Source of the DNA: Sphingomonas sp. G-3-2-10
GTDB lineage: Bacteria > Pseudomonadota > Alphaproteobacteria > Sphingomonadales > Sphingomonadaceae
Direction of reading: 5' to 3'
Length of the DNA stretch: 64,000 nt
Assembly (NCBI RefSeq): GCF_012927115.1
Contig: NZ_JABBFY010000002.1
Coordinates: 1 to 64,000 of the forward strand
The notes under the pieces were generated by a model. It saw nothing but the letters and a program-made list of their open reading frames with translations. It was not told where the DNA came from and did no database searches. Of the stretch, positions 1-8,454 are shown in pieces (the stretch's first letter is position 1; each line of letters opens with the position of its first letter). A program made the position numbers and the translations under genes.

Positions 1-261
1 CTAGGCCAAAAACCTAAGCCGCTGGAACGACTTGCTTTTACCGAGCACCTTGCGCCTAAATCCGCAAGACCCGGAGCCGCCGCCCACATGTCCCTTCATC
101 TATATCACTATGTCAAAGAGCGCGCCCAACCGACCCACGAGAAGTGGAGCGCAAACCGAATTGCGCCAATAGAAGTGCTCCGAAGAGCCCATCCGTTATC
201 GAAAGAGCGTTGGCCCTGGGAGACCCAGGAACCGGCGGGAAGCGTCAGCGCCCCGTCGGGA
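1..261 (-). ncRNA. 5' leader of an rRNA operon (16S lies beyond base 1)
   Basis: Read on the minus strand, this stretch looks like an alphaproteobacterial rrn leader: a boxA element, then a purine-rich segment and a GC-rich region running to the window edge. No credible protein-coding frame covers it. The mature 16S gene is not in the window and would start to the left of base 1. The 5' end is estimated from the promoter spacing. The assignment rests on boxA plus a strong promoter at the right distance. Confidence 0.7.
110..121 (-). promoter_or_regulatory. boxA antitermination element of the rrn leader
   Basis: The minus strand reads GCTCTTTGACAT, close to the bacterial boxA consensus (TGCTCTTTAACA). 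boxA in nascent rRNA recruits the Nus/SuhB antitermination complex. It lies about 140 nt after the predicted transcription start, which is normal for an rRNA leader. Confidence 0.75.
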
Positions 262-267
262 GGGCGG

Positions 268-296
268 CATTTATGAGGGACCCACTGAGTCGTCAA
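268..296 (-). promoter_or_regulatory. rRNA operon promoter
   Basis: On the minus strand a -35 box TTGACG (296-291) is followed after exactly 17 nt by a -10 box TAAATG (273-268). Transcription would start near 261 and run left through boxA. The region to the right (297-434) holds no other recognised element. Confidence 0.65.
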
Positions 297-434
297 CCCC
301 GATTTTCAAAAAAGTTGGATCGCACTGCATTTTATTCGAGCCCGGCTTCGCGAGCCCGTCTTTGATATTCGCTCCCGGGCTGCCAGTCTGGTGCCCGGAT
401 GCCGAACGTGGCGGGCGGACGATACGGATATGAG

Positions 435-1193
435 ATGCTGACCATCCTGATCACGGGCGCAGCGGGCACACTGGGCCAGCTTCTCCATGCCCACCTCGCG
501 CAGGCGGGCGATATCACCCTTCGCCTCCTCGACCGGAAGCAAAGCGACGGCCCGATCGAAACCTTCGACCTGACGGATGCCGCTGGCGAATGGTCCCCGC
601 TTCTGGCCGGAGCGGATGCGGTGATCCATCTCGCCGCCAATCCCGATCCCCGCTCCGGCTGGGCCGATCTGGCCGGGCCGAATATCGACGCCGTGCTCAA
701 CCTATACCGCCTGGCGGCGCAACATCGGGTCCCGCACGTCATCCTCGCCAGCTCGATCTGGGCAGCCGCAGGGCGCCGCCACGACGGCGGGCCGATCGAC
801 GCGATGGTCCGCGATCCCGGCGACAACCCCTATGGCGCGACCAAGCTCTTCGCCGAACGGATCGCCCACGCCCATTGGCGGTCCGACGGGATCGCAACCA
901 CGATCCTCAGGATAGGGGCATACTCGCCCACGGGGTCGACCGGAGGTCTGCGGAAAGGTTGGGATATGGAAGCACGCCTCTCGCCACACGACCTGTGCGC
1001 AGGGATGGATAGGGCGATCCGCGCCCCGGCGCAGGGTGTAAGGATGCTCAACCTGATCTCCCGCAACGACCATGCGCGCTTCACGCTGGACGAGGCCCAA
1101 GCCACGATCGGCTATGTGCCGCGCGATCACTTCGCCGCGCCACCGGCGACGGCCCCGCTGCGCCGCCTCCTCGCCCGGCTCAGGCGTCGCTGA
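435..1193 (+). CDS. NAD-dependent epimerase/dehydratase family protein
   Basis: A 252-residue extended short-chain dehydrogenase. The N-terminus reads MLTILITGAAGTLG, a Rossmann NAD-binding motif, and the catalytic-type YxxxK is seen in NPYGATKLFAE near residue 145. The compact size and the SSIWA segment resemble uronate dehydrogenase or NAD-sugar epimerases, which oxidise or epimerise sugars or nucleotide sugars. A longer frame begins at 399, but the ATG at 435 starts directly at the Rossmann strand and is preferred. Its 3' end overlaps the convergent ABC transporter gene by 14 nt. In this position beside glycosyltransferases it may supply or modify a sugar precursor; the substrate is not known. 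Confidence 0.72.
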   Translation: MLTILITGAAGTLGQLLHAHLAQAGDITLRLLDRKQSDGPIETFDLTDAAGEWSPLLAGADAVIHLAANPDPRSGWADLAGPNIDAVLNLYRLAAQHRVPHVILASSIWAAAGRRHDGGPIDAMVRDPGDNPYGATKLFAERIAHAHWRSDGIATTILRIGAYSPTGSTGGLRKGWDMEARLSPHDLCAGMDRAIRAPAQGVRMLNLISRNDHARFTLDEAQATIGYVPRDHFAAPPATAPLRRLLARLRRR

Positions 1194-2856
1194 TCGCTTC
1201 CAGCCGGCCATTCGCCAGCACGAGCCGACGGTCGAACAGGCCGGAGGGCGGCGGGCGATGCGAGATGGCGAGGATCGTGGCGCCGGCGCACGACTCCGTC
1301 ACACAGCGGAATACGGCCGTCTCGGTCGCGACATCGAGCTGCGAGGTTGCTTCATCGAGAATCAGCAATTCGGGCTGGCGGTAGATCGCGCGGGCCAGCG
1401 CAACCCGCTGCCGCTCCCCGCCCGAAAGCCGCGCGCCATGTTCGCCCGCCGGATCGTCGAGCGACAAGTTGAGCTTCAGTGCTTCGAGCAGTGCCGCCGC
1501 ACGCTCGCGATCGATCGCGTCGGCTTCACCGGGAAAGGCGATATTCTCGAGGATCGAGAGATTCCCGACGAACGGATCATGCGGCACCAGCGCCACGCGG
1601 CCGCGCCGGATGCGCGCGAGAAGATGATCGGCGTCACCGTCAATCTCCACCGCGCCGCGATCCGGCAGCACCAGCCCGCACGCAAGCAGGATGAGCGTCG
1701 ACTTCCCCGTGCCCGACGGCCCGGTGATCAGCACCCGCTCGCCCCGCGCAATCGTGAGATCGGCATTCTCGATCAGGGGCGAGTCCGGCACATAGCCGAA
1801 CGTCACCCCGCGCAACCGGATGCTTTCGCGGATCAACGGCGTCCCCGCGCTGCCGCCCGCGTCGAGCTGCTCCCGCTCGATTTCGCGATCGGCATGGGTC
1901 TTCGCCAGATCAGACGCATGGGTGCCGAGCTTCTGAACGAAGACCACCGATCGCTGGAGCGCAGGCAGCAGCCGCACGGACGCCGCGGCAAACAGCGCCA
2001 GCGCACCGATCAGCGCATACCCGCCGCGATCCTCCAGCGCGAGTACGCCGATCAAAACGCACACCGCCGAAACCAGCACCAGCTCCCGCGCGTAGGCCGG
2101 CAGATTGAGCAGGGCGTTCTCCGCCGCGACGGCCCGTCCGTGACGATCAGTCTGCTCGCGGAAGCGCCAGGTCAGCGCATCTTCGCTTGCCGACAATTTC
2201 GTCAGGCGCGGATCGCCCAGCGCGGCGTCGGCGATCATCCGCATCCGGTTGAGCGCGTCCCATCGCGCAGCCCCTGCCCGCCGGCTTGCCGGTGCGCTCG
2301 CGACGGCCTGCACCGCCAGCAACAGGCCGAGCCAGACGACCAGTACCAGCGTCGCCACCGGCTCCTTCACGATCAGCACGATCAGGATCGCCAGCGCGAC
2401 CGATCCGTCGACGATCAGATGGACCAGCGGGAGCAGCATCTGCTGCACCAGAGCGGTGGAAGCGATGAACAGCGTCTGGCGCTGCTCAGACCGGCTGGCC
2501 TCGCGCTGGGCGCGATAGGGCTGGCCGAGATAATTGCCGAACAGCCGGGTCACCAGCCGCTGCTGCTGATCGAGGACCAGCGCGAACACGCTGCGACTCA
2601 CCAGAAAACCCGCGGCCAGCCGGAATGCGAGGAAGGCGATCAGGACGCCACCCGCGACGAACGCGGAGCCGTGCATCACGGCCGAGGCGGGAGCTTCCCC
2701 GCCCGCCTCGACATAGACGCGCAGGAAGAACAGCCGGATCAGCAGCAGCGCGATCAGATCGAGCGCGACGATCGGCACGATCCTGAGCAGCAGCGCCGCG
2801 AAGAACCGCGCATCGACGAACGAACGGAGTTGCCTGAGCGTCTCCCCGCTGATCAT
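1180..2856 (-). CDS. ABC transporter, fused permease and ATP-binding protein
   Basis: A 558-residue type I (MsbA/McjD-like) half-transporter. The N-terminal ~330 residues carry about six hydrophobic helices. The C-terminal ATPase has Walker A GPSGTGKS (379-386), signature LSGGE (from ~99 residues later), Walker B LLILDEATS and the switch histidine in ISHR. The usual Q-loop glutamine is replaced by histidine in VPHDPF (about residue 425). Such proteins export lipids, peptides or peptide-like metabolites as homodimers in the inner membrane. It is the last gene of a three-gene minus-strand unit, 21 nt after the nucleotidyltransferase-like gene, so it probably exports whatever the locus makes. 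Confidence 0.85.
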   Translation of the reverse strand: MISGETLRQLRSFVDARFFAALLLRIVPIVALDLIALLLIRLFFLRVYVEAGGEAPASAVMHGSAFVAGGVLIAFLAFRLAAGFLVSRSVFALVLDQQQRLVTRLFGNYLGQPYRAQREASRSEQRQTLFIASTALVQQMLLPLVHLIVDGSVALAILIVLIVKEPVATLVLVVWLGLLLAVQAVASAPASRRAGAARWDALNRMRMIADAALGDPRLTKLSASEDALTWRFREQTDRHGRAVAAENALLNLPAYARELVLVSAVCVLIGVLALEDRGGYALIGALALFAAASVRLLPALQRSVVFVQKLGTHASDLAKTHADREIEREQLDAGGSAGTPLIRESIRLRGVTFGYVPDSPLIENADLTIARGERVLITGPSGTGKSTLILLACGLVLPDRGAVEIDGDADHLLARIRRGRVALVPHDPFVGNLSILENIAFPGEADAIDRERAAALLEALKLNLSLDDPAGEHGARLSGGERQRVALARAIYRQPELLILDEATSQLDVATETAVFRCVTESCAGATILAISHRPPPSGLFDRRLVLANGRLEAISDA

Positions 2857-2877
2857 CGCCGCACCCGCCGCGAACCG

Positions 2878-3957
2878 TCAGCCTCTGGCGGAACCGACAT
2901 GCCGCAGCACCTCTCGCCAGAGCAGATCCGGAACGGCCGCGCGTCGCTTCCCCATCAGCATCCGCAGCAGGATGGCGGCCTTGTAGCTGTTCGTCGAGAC
3001 CGCCCCCGCGCGCGTTTCCAGAATGAAGCGGTTCTCCAGCCGCTCGACGAAACTGGGCCGCGCAGCCATCGCTTCCACCATCACCAGGGCCGGGACATCG
3101 ACCGCGAAATGCTCGGCGAGAAACCGCAGCGCGAGGCTCAGCCGGTAGAAGGTCCGCCCCTCCCGGCTGACCGACATCAGCCAGTCCCAGTCGATCCGCT
3201 CCGCATCCCGGCGCAGGATCGTCGCGGCGTCAGGGATCCAGCGCAGCGGCGCCTTGAAGTTGCGGCGCAGGCCGTGGAGCAGGACCTGCATCAGCATCGC
3301 GGTGGGATCGGGCCGCAGCGCCTCGACGCCCGAAACCACGATCGGCAGCGCGCGATCCCACAGGCGGCGCTCGGCATCGGGCGGCATGTCCTCGTGACCC
3401 GGCTGCCAGTGAAGATCGACGTCCGCGCCATTGCCTTTGCTGAGTTCGATGGCGTGGGACAGGAGCAGGTGCCGCCGTCGCCTTGCATCGAAGCCGTTCG
3501 CCGGGCGCCACCCCGCCGCTTCGAGCGCACCGAGTGCCGGAGCCGCGCGATCCGACGGCACCAGAAGGTCGGCATCGCTCATCGGGCGCAGGCCCGGCTC
3601 GTCATAATAGTCGAGCGCCAGCGGCACGCCCTTGATCACCATGACCGGGATGCCTGCCGAAGCCAGCGCGGCCACGGCTTGCGCGGCCGCCGCGATCGCC
3701 CGGTGGCTCTCGACGAACCCGCGCCGACGCACGCCGGCGACAAGGCCCGCGTGACGGATTTCCGTTCCGTCGCCCGCGATATTGCGATGAACCAGCGGCA
3801 ACAGGCCAAGGCTGCCGGGATCGACCGGCCCGGAGAGATCGACTGCGTCGCACCAGCGATCATAGGCCTCGCGCGCCGCCGGGCCATCGGTCAGCGCCGC
3901 GCGCAACAGCAGCATCTGGTCATCGGTCGGCCAGAGATATCCGGTCGCGACGTTCAT
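2878..3957 (-). CDS. Nucleotidyltransferase-family (NTP_transf_5-like) protein
   Basis: A 359-residue protein of the uncharacterised nucleotidyltransferase family seen in peptide and capsule clusters. The fold is recognised from VIKGVPLAL (about 107-115), the acidic pair in RPMSDADLLV (124-133) and a later DVDLHW, matching the metal-binding carboxylates of NTase enzymes. The ATG at 3957 overlaps the stop of the HPr-kinase-like gene (ATGA), so the pair is translationally coupled; the longer upstream frame is a shadow of that gene. Families of this type sit beside HPr-kinase-like proteins in lasso-peptide and related clusters, where they are thought to modify the product. The substrate here is unknown. 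Confidence 0.72.
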   Translation of the reverse strand: MNVATGYLWPTDDQMLLLRAALTDGPAAREAYDRWCDAVDLSGPVDPGSLGLLPLVHRNIAGDGTEIRHAGLVAGVRRRGFVESHRAIAAAAQAVAALASAGIPVMVIKGVPLALDYYDEPGLRPMSDADLLVPSDRAAPALGALEAAGWRPANGFDARRRRHLLLSHAIELSKGNGADVDLHWQPGHEDMPPDAERRLWDRALPIVVSGVEALRPDPTAMLMQVLLHGLRRNFKAPLRWIPDAATILRRDAERIDWDWLMSVSREGRTFYRLSLALRFLAEHFAVDVPALVMVEAMAARPSFVERLENRFILETRAGAVSTNSYKAAILLRMLMGKRRAAVPDLLWREVLRHVGSARG

Positions 3958-5042
3958 GCCGCAGCCTGCCGGTCCCTGGCCGCCGTAACGCAAGCGGACA
4001 GGGCCGGTGCGATTCCATCCATGTCGCTGCCGAGATGCAGCGTGAAGGCAGGCACCGCGCGGACCAGCCGTGCAAGGCGGGCCAGCGCTTCGCCCCCTGC
4101 TCCGGGCAGTTGGAACAGCGTCGTCGGCGCGAGCGCGGTGAGTGCCTGCGATGCGGTGGCCGGCTCCCACCGCGTCTCGCACGCTTCGCCGATACGGGGA
4201 AGGACGATCGCGGTGATGGAGGCGGAAGCCACCCGCTGCGAGGGCGCCAGCTGGAGCACCGCCTTGTCGTGCGGCGTGGCAGGACCATCGGCGAGCGAGC
4301 GCAGCGCGGGGAGAAGATGGAACGACTGCTCGGTCAGCTTGGCAGTCGAGTAGATCGCATGCACCTGGGGCTGGCTGTCGCTCGTTCCAACGAGAACATA
4401 ATCGTCGCCCAGATAGCCCAACCCTGCCCCGGCGCAGACCATCGTGGTTGTCGACTTGCCCGAACCGCCACGGCCGGCGAGCAGCGCCGCGCCATCGGGC
4501 GTCGCAACCGCACCGGCATGGGCAAACTGCGCACCGGCCGCCGCGAAGAACCATGACAGCGGCCCGCGAAGCGGCGCGGCGCGCTCGTAGCGCGGCAGGG
4601 TTGCCGCATCGCGAACCCACACCCATGCCCGCCGCCGATGCGGATCAAAGGCAGCGAGATAGCCGGCATCCTCATGATAGGCCGCGACGATCCCGTCGAT
4701 CTGCAACGCGGGAAGCTCGCCGCGATTGGCCCAGCCCGGCATATCCCAGAAGGGTGCGGGCGGCGTCACCCCGGTCGCCGCCTGATCCCAGATCGTCAGC
4801 TCGAAATCGCCGAACGCCGTATCGGATTCCGCTGGATGCATGGCATGGCTGAGCGCCGGCTCCAGCCAGTTCCGGATCGCCGGTCCGCTCGCCCGGATAT
4901 GGATTCGCACGCCGCCGATCCGCAGCAACCATGCCGTTTCAGGCTGTTTGCGCCGCGCCGCCGACGCAGCCGTCTCCAATGCAGCGAGCCAATCCCGCAC
5001 GTCCGGCGCGGACGACGGATAATCTTCGCTTTGAATCTGCAC
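3954..5042 (-). CDS. HPr kinase/phosphorylase C-terminal-like protein (HprK-like)
   Basis: A 362-residue protein whose second half has the P-loop kinase core of HprK: a Walker A GRGGSGKST (190-198) and an acidic strand GDDYVL (212-217). HAGAV just upstream also fits HprK. The N-terminal half is not the usual HprK domain, so this is unlikely to be the PTS kinase. HprK-like kinases of this kind phosphorylate peptide precursors in some lasso-peptide clusters, or are of unknown role. The start is a GTG at 5042, only 24 nt from the divergent glycosyltransferase start. It is first in a unit with the nucleotidyltransferase-like and ABC genes. Confidence 0.75.
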   Translation of the reverse strand: MQIQSEDYPSSAPDVRDWLAALETAASAARRKQPETAWLLRIGGVRIHIRASGPAIRNWLEPALSHAMHPAESDTAFGDFELTIWDQAATGVTPPAPFWDMPGWANRGELPALQIDGIVAAYHEDAGYLAAFDPHRRRAWVWVRDAATLPRYERAAPLRGPLSWFFAAAGAQFAHAGAVATPDGAALLAGRGGSGKSTTTMVCAGAGLGYLGDDYVLVGTSDSQPQVHAIYSTAKLTEQSFHLLPALRSLADGPATPHDKAVLQLAPSQRVASASITAIVLPRIGEACETRWEPATASQALTALAPTTLFQLPGAGGEALARLARLVRAVPAFTLHLGSDMDGIAPALSACVTAARDRQAAA

Positions 5043-5066
5043 CGGCGATCATAAAAACAGCCGCGA

Positions 5067-6503
5067 ATGGAACGCAATCCCCGCATCCGGCCCCGCATCC
5101 TGCACGTCATCGAGCAACTGGCGCCCGGTGGCGCGGCAACGGCGCTGGTCGAAACCGCACGGCATCTCGCCGCCGGCGGCCAGCAGCACCGCGTGCTCTC
5201 GCTCGTCCGGCCGGTAGCGGCGGCATCCGATTATGCCGCGCGGGCGGGCCTGGCCGTCGTCGACGGCGGGGAAATCGCGGCGGACGATACGATCGACCGG
5301 CTGATCGCGGAGGCCGATATCGTCTGGGTCCATGCCTGGACCAGCCCGGTGCTGGACGCGTTCCTGCGCCGCCCGCACCCGCCCGCACGCTGGCTGATCT
5401 GGCTGCACGTCGCTGGCGACAGCGCGCCGCATATGCTCACGCCGTCACTGGCGGCCTTTCCCGATCTGCTGGTGGCGTCCAGCCCCTACACCGCGACGCG
5501 GCCAGTCTTTGCGAACGCGCCCGCGCAAACCGCGATCGTCCTGGCGAGCGGCGATCTTGGCGGCTTTTCCGAAGCTCGCGTCACGCCGCCCGGCCCGGAC
5601 TTCCGCATCGGCTATATCGGCACGCTCGACGCCGCGAAGATGCATCCCGATTTCGTGACGCTCAGCCGCGCCGCGAACCTCCCGCCCGCGCGCTTCGACA
5701 TTTACGGTCGAGGGGCCGACGGAGCCCGGCTTCGCGCCGAGATCGACGCCAGCCGGGACTTGCGCTTTGGCCTCCGCGGCTGGGCCACCGACGTACCGGC
5801 CGCCCTCGCGACAATGGATGCCTTCGGCTATCCGCTCGCGCGCAACAGTCATGCGACGGCCGAACTGGTGTTGCAGGAAGCGATGGCCGCCGGGGTACCG
5901 CCGGTCATCCTCGATCACGGTGCTGCGGTGCATCTGGTCGATCACGAGCGCACCGGGCTGATCGCCCGCGACGAAGCCGATTATCCGCGCTGCCTCGAAC
6001 GACTCGCCGCCGATCCGGCGCTGCGCCGGCGGCTCGGCGAAGCGGCGCGGCATCATGCGCTGAGTTGCTTCGGCGCAGTCCGGGCGGCGCGTGCGTTCGA
6101 GCCACTCGTCGCCAGCCTGCTCGCCCGCCCCCGGCAGGCCCGCGTCTGGCCGGATCGGGCAGACACCGGCGCCGACCGTTTCCTCGCCGCGCTCGGCACG
6201 GCGGCGGAAGTCTTCGCCGCCAGCCGGAACGGCGAGAACGACGCAGCCGACGCCGCCATCGTCACCGTATCCCCCGCCCTCGCCAGCGCGACTTCCGGCG
6301 GGATCCTGCACTGGCGGCGCTGCTATCCCGATGATCCGTGGCTGCGCTTCTGGTCTGGGCTGGTCCATCGCGGTCAGGGGAGGATGGTGCCCGCACTGGG
6401 AGAATTGATGCGCGCCCGCGCGCTCGGCATCGCCGCTCCCGGGCTAGACCGGCATATCGCCGAGTGCGTCGAAGCCACGACACGCACGTCGCAAGGGGCT
6501 TGA
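5067..6503 (+). CDS. Glycosyltransferase, GT4-like (GT-B fold)
   Basis: A 478-residue protein. The first ~360 residues resemble GT-B glycosyltransferases of family 1/4: ILHVIEQLAPGGAATALVE at the N-terminus (acceptor-side glycine-rich loop), FRIGYIGTLDAAK as the start of the second Rossmann domain, and AELVLQEAMAAGVP as the donor-binding E-x7-E-like segment. The last ~110 residues look like a different, possibly TPR-like, extension. It probably transfers a sugar from a nucleotide sugar at the cytoplasmic face of the membrane. It is first of a plus-strand run with two GT2 genes, an RGP-like gene and a PqqD-like gene. No clear ribosome binding site was seen. Confidence 0.78.
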   Translation: MERNPRIRPRILHVIEQLAPGGAATALVETARHLAAGGQQHRVLSLVRPVAAASDYAARAGLAVVDGGEIAADDTIDRLIAEADIVWVHAWTSPVLDAFLRRPHPPARWLIWLHVAGDSAPHMLTPSLAAFPDLLVASSPYTATRPVFANAPAQTAIVLASGDLGGFSEARVTPPGPDFRIGYIGTLDAAKMHPDFVTLSRAANLPPARFDIYGRGADGARLRAEIDASRDLRFGLRGWATDVPAALATMDAFGYPLARNSHATAELVLQEAMAAGVPPVILDHGAAVHLVDHERTGLIARDEADYPRCLERLAADPALRRRLGEAARHHALSCFGAVRAARAFEPLVASLLARPRQARVWPDRADTGADRFLAALGTAAEVFAASRNGENDAADAAIVTVSPALASATSGGILHWRRCYPDDPWLRFWSGLVHRGQGRMVPALGELMRARALGIAAPGLDRHIAECVEATTRTSQGA

Positions 6504-6561
6504 GTTCCGCTCGCGCTTGCCCGAACGACGCGGGCTTGAGTTTCCGCAGCCGGGGGTGCGC

Positions 6562-7242
6562 GTGCCTGTCATTTCCGTAGTGCTGCCGGTCCGCAATGGC
6601 GCGCGCTGGATCGCCGGCGCGTTGCGCTCGGTCGCCGCCCAGACGCTGCCGGCCGACGAGATCATCGTGATCGACGGACAATCGACCGACGAAAGCGCCA
6701 CGATCGCCGCCGGGTTCGACCGCGTCAGCGTGGTCCGGCAACCCGATCTCGGCGTCGCTGCCGGCCTCAATCTGGGGTTCGCCGAAGCGCGTGGCGATCT
6801 GATCGCGATGATCTCGTGCGACGATCTGTGGCGGCCCGGCAAGCTCGCGCTTCAGGCCGATCTGCTGCGCGACGAAGCGCTGGACGTCGTTTTCGGTCAG
6901 GTCCGCTTCTTCGTCGATCCTGCCGATCCGCAACCGCCCGCCATCCGCCCCGGGCTGCTCGACGGGAGCCATCCGGGGCATCTGCTCGAAGTGATGATGA
7001 TCCGGCGGGAAATCGCGCGGAATATCGGGCCGTTCCGTACCGATCTGCCGGTCGCCACCGATGTCGACTGGTTCGCCCGCCTCGCCCAATCCGGCGCGCG
7101 CAAGGCGATGCCGAGCGAGGTGCTGGTCGACAAACGCCTCCATGCCGGTGGCAATGCCGCCGACCCGGCGCGTACCCAGCCCGAGCTGCTGACCGCGCTG
7201 CGGAGCGCCATCGCGCGCAAGCGGGCTGCCCGGCATGGCTGA
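6562..7242 (+). CDS. Glycosyltransferase family 2
   Basis: A GT-A fold glycosyltransferase of about 226 residues. It has VISVVLPVRNGARWI at the start, the nucleotide-binding DEIIVIDGQSTD, and the metal/nucleotide motif CDDLWRPGK in place of the canonical DxD. The frame is open from a TTG at 6517, but family members begin just before the first beta strand, so GTG 6562 (or GTG 6556) is a better start; this choice is uncertain. The 3' end overlaps the next gene by 8 nt, so the two are probably co-translated. Donor and acceptor are unknown. Confidence 0.75.
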   Translation: MPVISVVLPVRNGARWIAGALRSVAAQTLPADEIIVIDGQSTDESATIAAGFDRVSVVRQPDLGVAAGLNLGFAEARGDLIAMISCDDLWRPGKLALQADLLRDEALDVVFGQVRFFVDPADPQPPAIRPGLLDGSHPGHLLEVMMIRREIARNIGPFRTDLPVATDVDWFARLAQSGARKAMPSEVLVDKRLHAGGNAADPARTQPELLTALRSAIARKRAARHG

Positions 7243-8383
7243 TCCGCGCTTCGCCATCGTCGTCACCACCATCGGCGCCGGCGAGTTCCTCGACATCTAT
7301 GCCGCCAAGCTCGGCGAGGAAGGACTGCTCGATCGCGCGACGATGATCGTCATCATCGATCGCAAGACACCTGCCGCGATCCACGACGCGATCGCCCGCG
7401 CCCGCGCCGCCGGACTGGACATCCGCTGCCCGGATCTGACCGAACAGGATGCATGGCTCGCCCGCCTCGGCGCGATCCACGGCTTCATCCCGTGGAATTC
7501 GGATGCGCGCCGCAACATCGGCTACCTCATGGCCTATGAAAGCGGTGCGGACGTGATCGTCGGCATCGACGACGACAATCTGTGCGAGCTTCCCGGACCG
7601 TGGCTGGGCGACCATGCAGTGGTCGCAGCGCCCGCAGCGGAACACCGCGTCACGCGTTCGGCATCGGGCTGGTACAATCCGTGCGCGCTGCTCGAGACCG
7701 ATCCCGCGATCGTCCATCCGCGCGGCTATCCCTATGCCCGGCGCAACGAGCAGCCCGCGCTCGTCGAGCAGGCGTTGCATGGCCGGATCGACGTCAATGC
7801 CGGGTTATGGCTCGGCGCGCCGGACATCGACGCCTTCAGCCACCTCGCAGCGCCAGTCGACGCGCGTTCGCTGCGCGGCGGATCGGTAGTCCTCGATCCC
7901 GCCAGCTGGGCGCCGGTCAACACCCAGAACACCGCGATCCGCCGCGAAGCGATGGGCGCTTGGTGGTTCGCGCGCATGGGGGCCAGCATCAACGGCCTGC
8001 GGATCGAACGGTTCGGCGATATCTGGAGCGGCTATTTCCTGATCGCCTGCGCGCGCCATCTGGGCGGACTGGTGCGATTCGGCACGCCGCTGGTGATGCA
8101 TCGCCGGAACAGCCACGATATCGGCCGCGATGCACTGCACGAACTGCCCGGCATCTGGCTGACCGAAGACATCGTCGCATGGCTGCACGAGCATGAGCTG
8201 AGCGGCGGCGACTATGTCGAAACCTATCGCGCGCTGGCCGACGGGCTCGATGCCTTTGCCGGTACCCGGCCCGGCCCCTTCTGGACCGCGTCGGCGCTGG
8301 ACTTCATCGGCTCAACCACCGGCGGTATGCGCGCCTGGGCGGATGCGATCCATACCATCGATGGACGCCCGGCGGGCAGCTGA
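7235..8383 (+). CDS. Putative glycosyltransferase, RGP/STELLO-like
   Basis: A 382-residue protein that I place only loosely. It begins FAIVVTTIGAGEFL and has VIVGIDDDNL (near residue 108), resembling the DDD motif of reversibly glycosylated polypeptide and STELLO-type GT-A proteins. RRNIGYLMAYESGAD before it fits the same fold, where a sugar-nucleotide mutase or transferase reaction is expected. Later segments (NTQNTAIRRE, IWSGYFL) fit the acceptor half of such enzymes. It overlaps the preceding GT2 gene and is followed by a short gap and the PqqD-like gene. Alternatives are another GT-A subfamily or an inactive relative. Confidence 0.5.
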   Translation: MADPRFAIVVTTIGAGEFLDIYAAKLGEEGLLDRATMIVIIDRKTPAAIHDAIARARAAGLDIRCPDLTEQDAWLARLGAIHGFIPWNSDARRNIGYLMAYESGADVIVGIDDDNLCELPGPWLGDHAVVAAPAAEHRVTRSASGWYNPCALLETDPAIVHPRGYPYARRNEQPALVEQALHGRIDVNAGLWLGAPDIDAFSHLAAPVDARSLRGGSVVLDPASWAPVNTQNTAIRREAMGAWWFARMGASINGLRIERFGDIWSGYFLIACARHLGGLVRFGTPLVMHRRNSHDIGRDALHELPGIWLTEDIVAWLHEHELSGGDYVETYRALADGLDAFAGTRPGPFWTASALDFIGSTTGGMRAWADAIHTIDGRPAGS

Positions 8384-8454
8384 CGCGCCGACATTTACAG
8401 CCACCGCCCTGCTTGATACGCGGTGCCCGGCATCCAGCGGAAAGTGGGTTGAGC

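Noticed and set aside
88..276. A 62-codon frame as a possible precursor peptide
   Set aside because: It lies inside the rRNA leader, has no ribosome binding site and no leader/core pattern.
1072..4353. A 1093-codon open frame on the plus strand
   Set aside because: It is antisense to the ABC, nucleotidyltransferase-like and HprK-like genes, has Arg/Gln-rich composition with no domain, and reflects the high-GC third-position bias.
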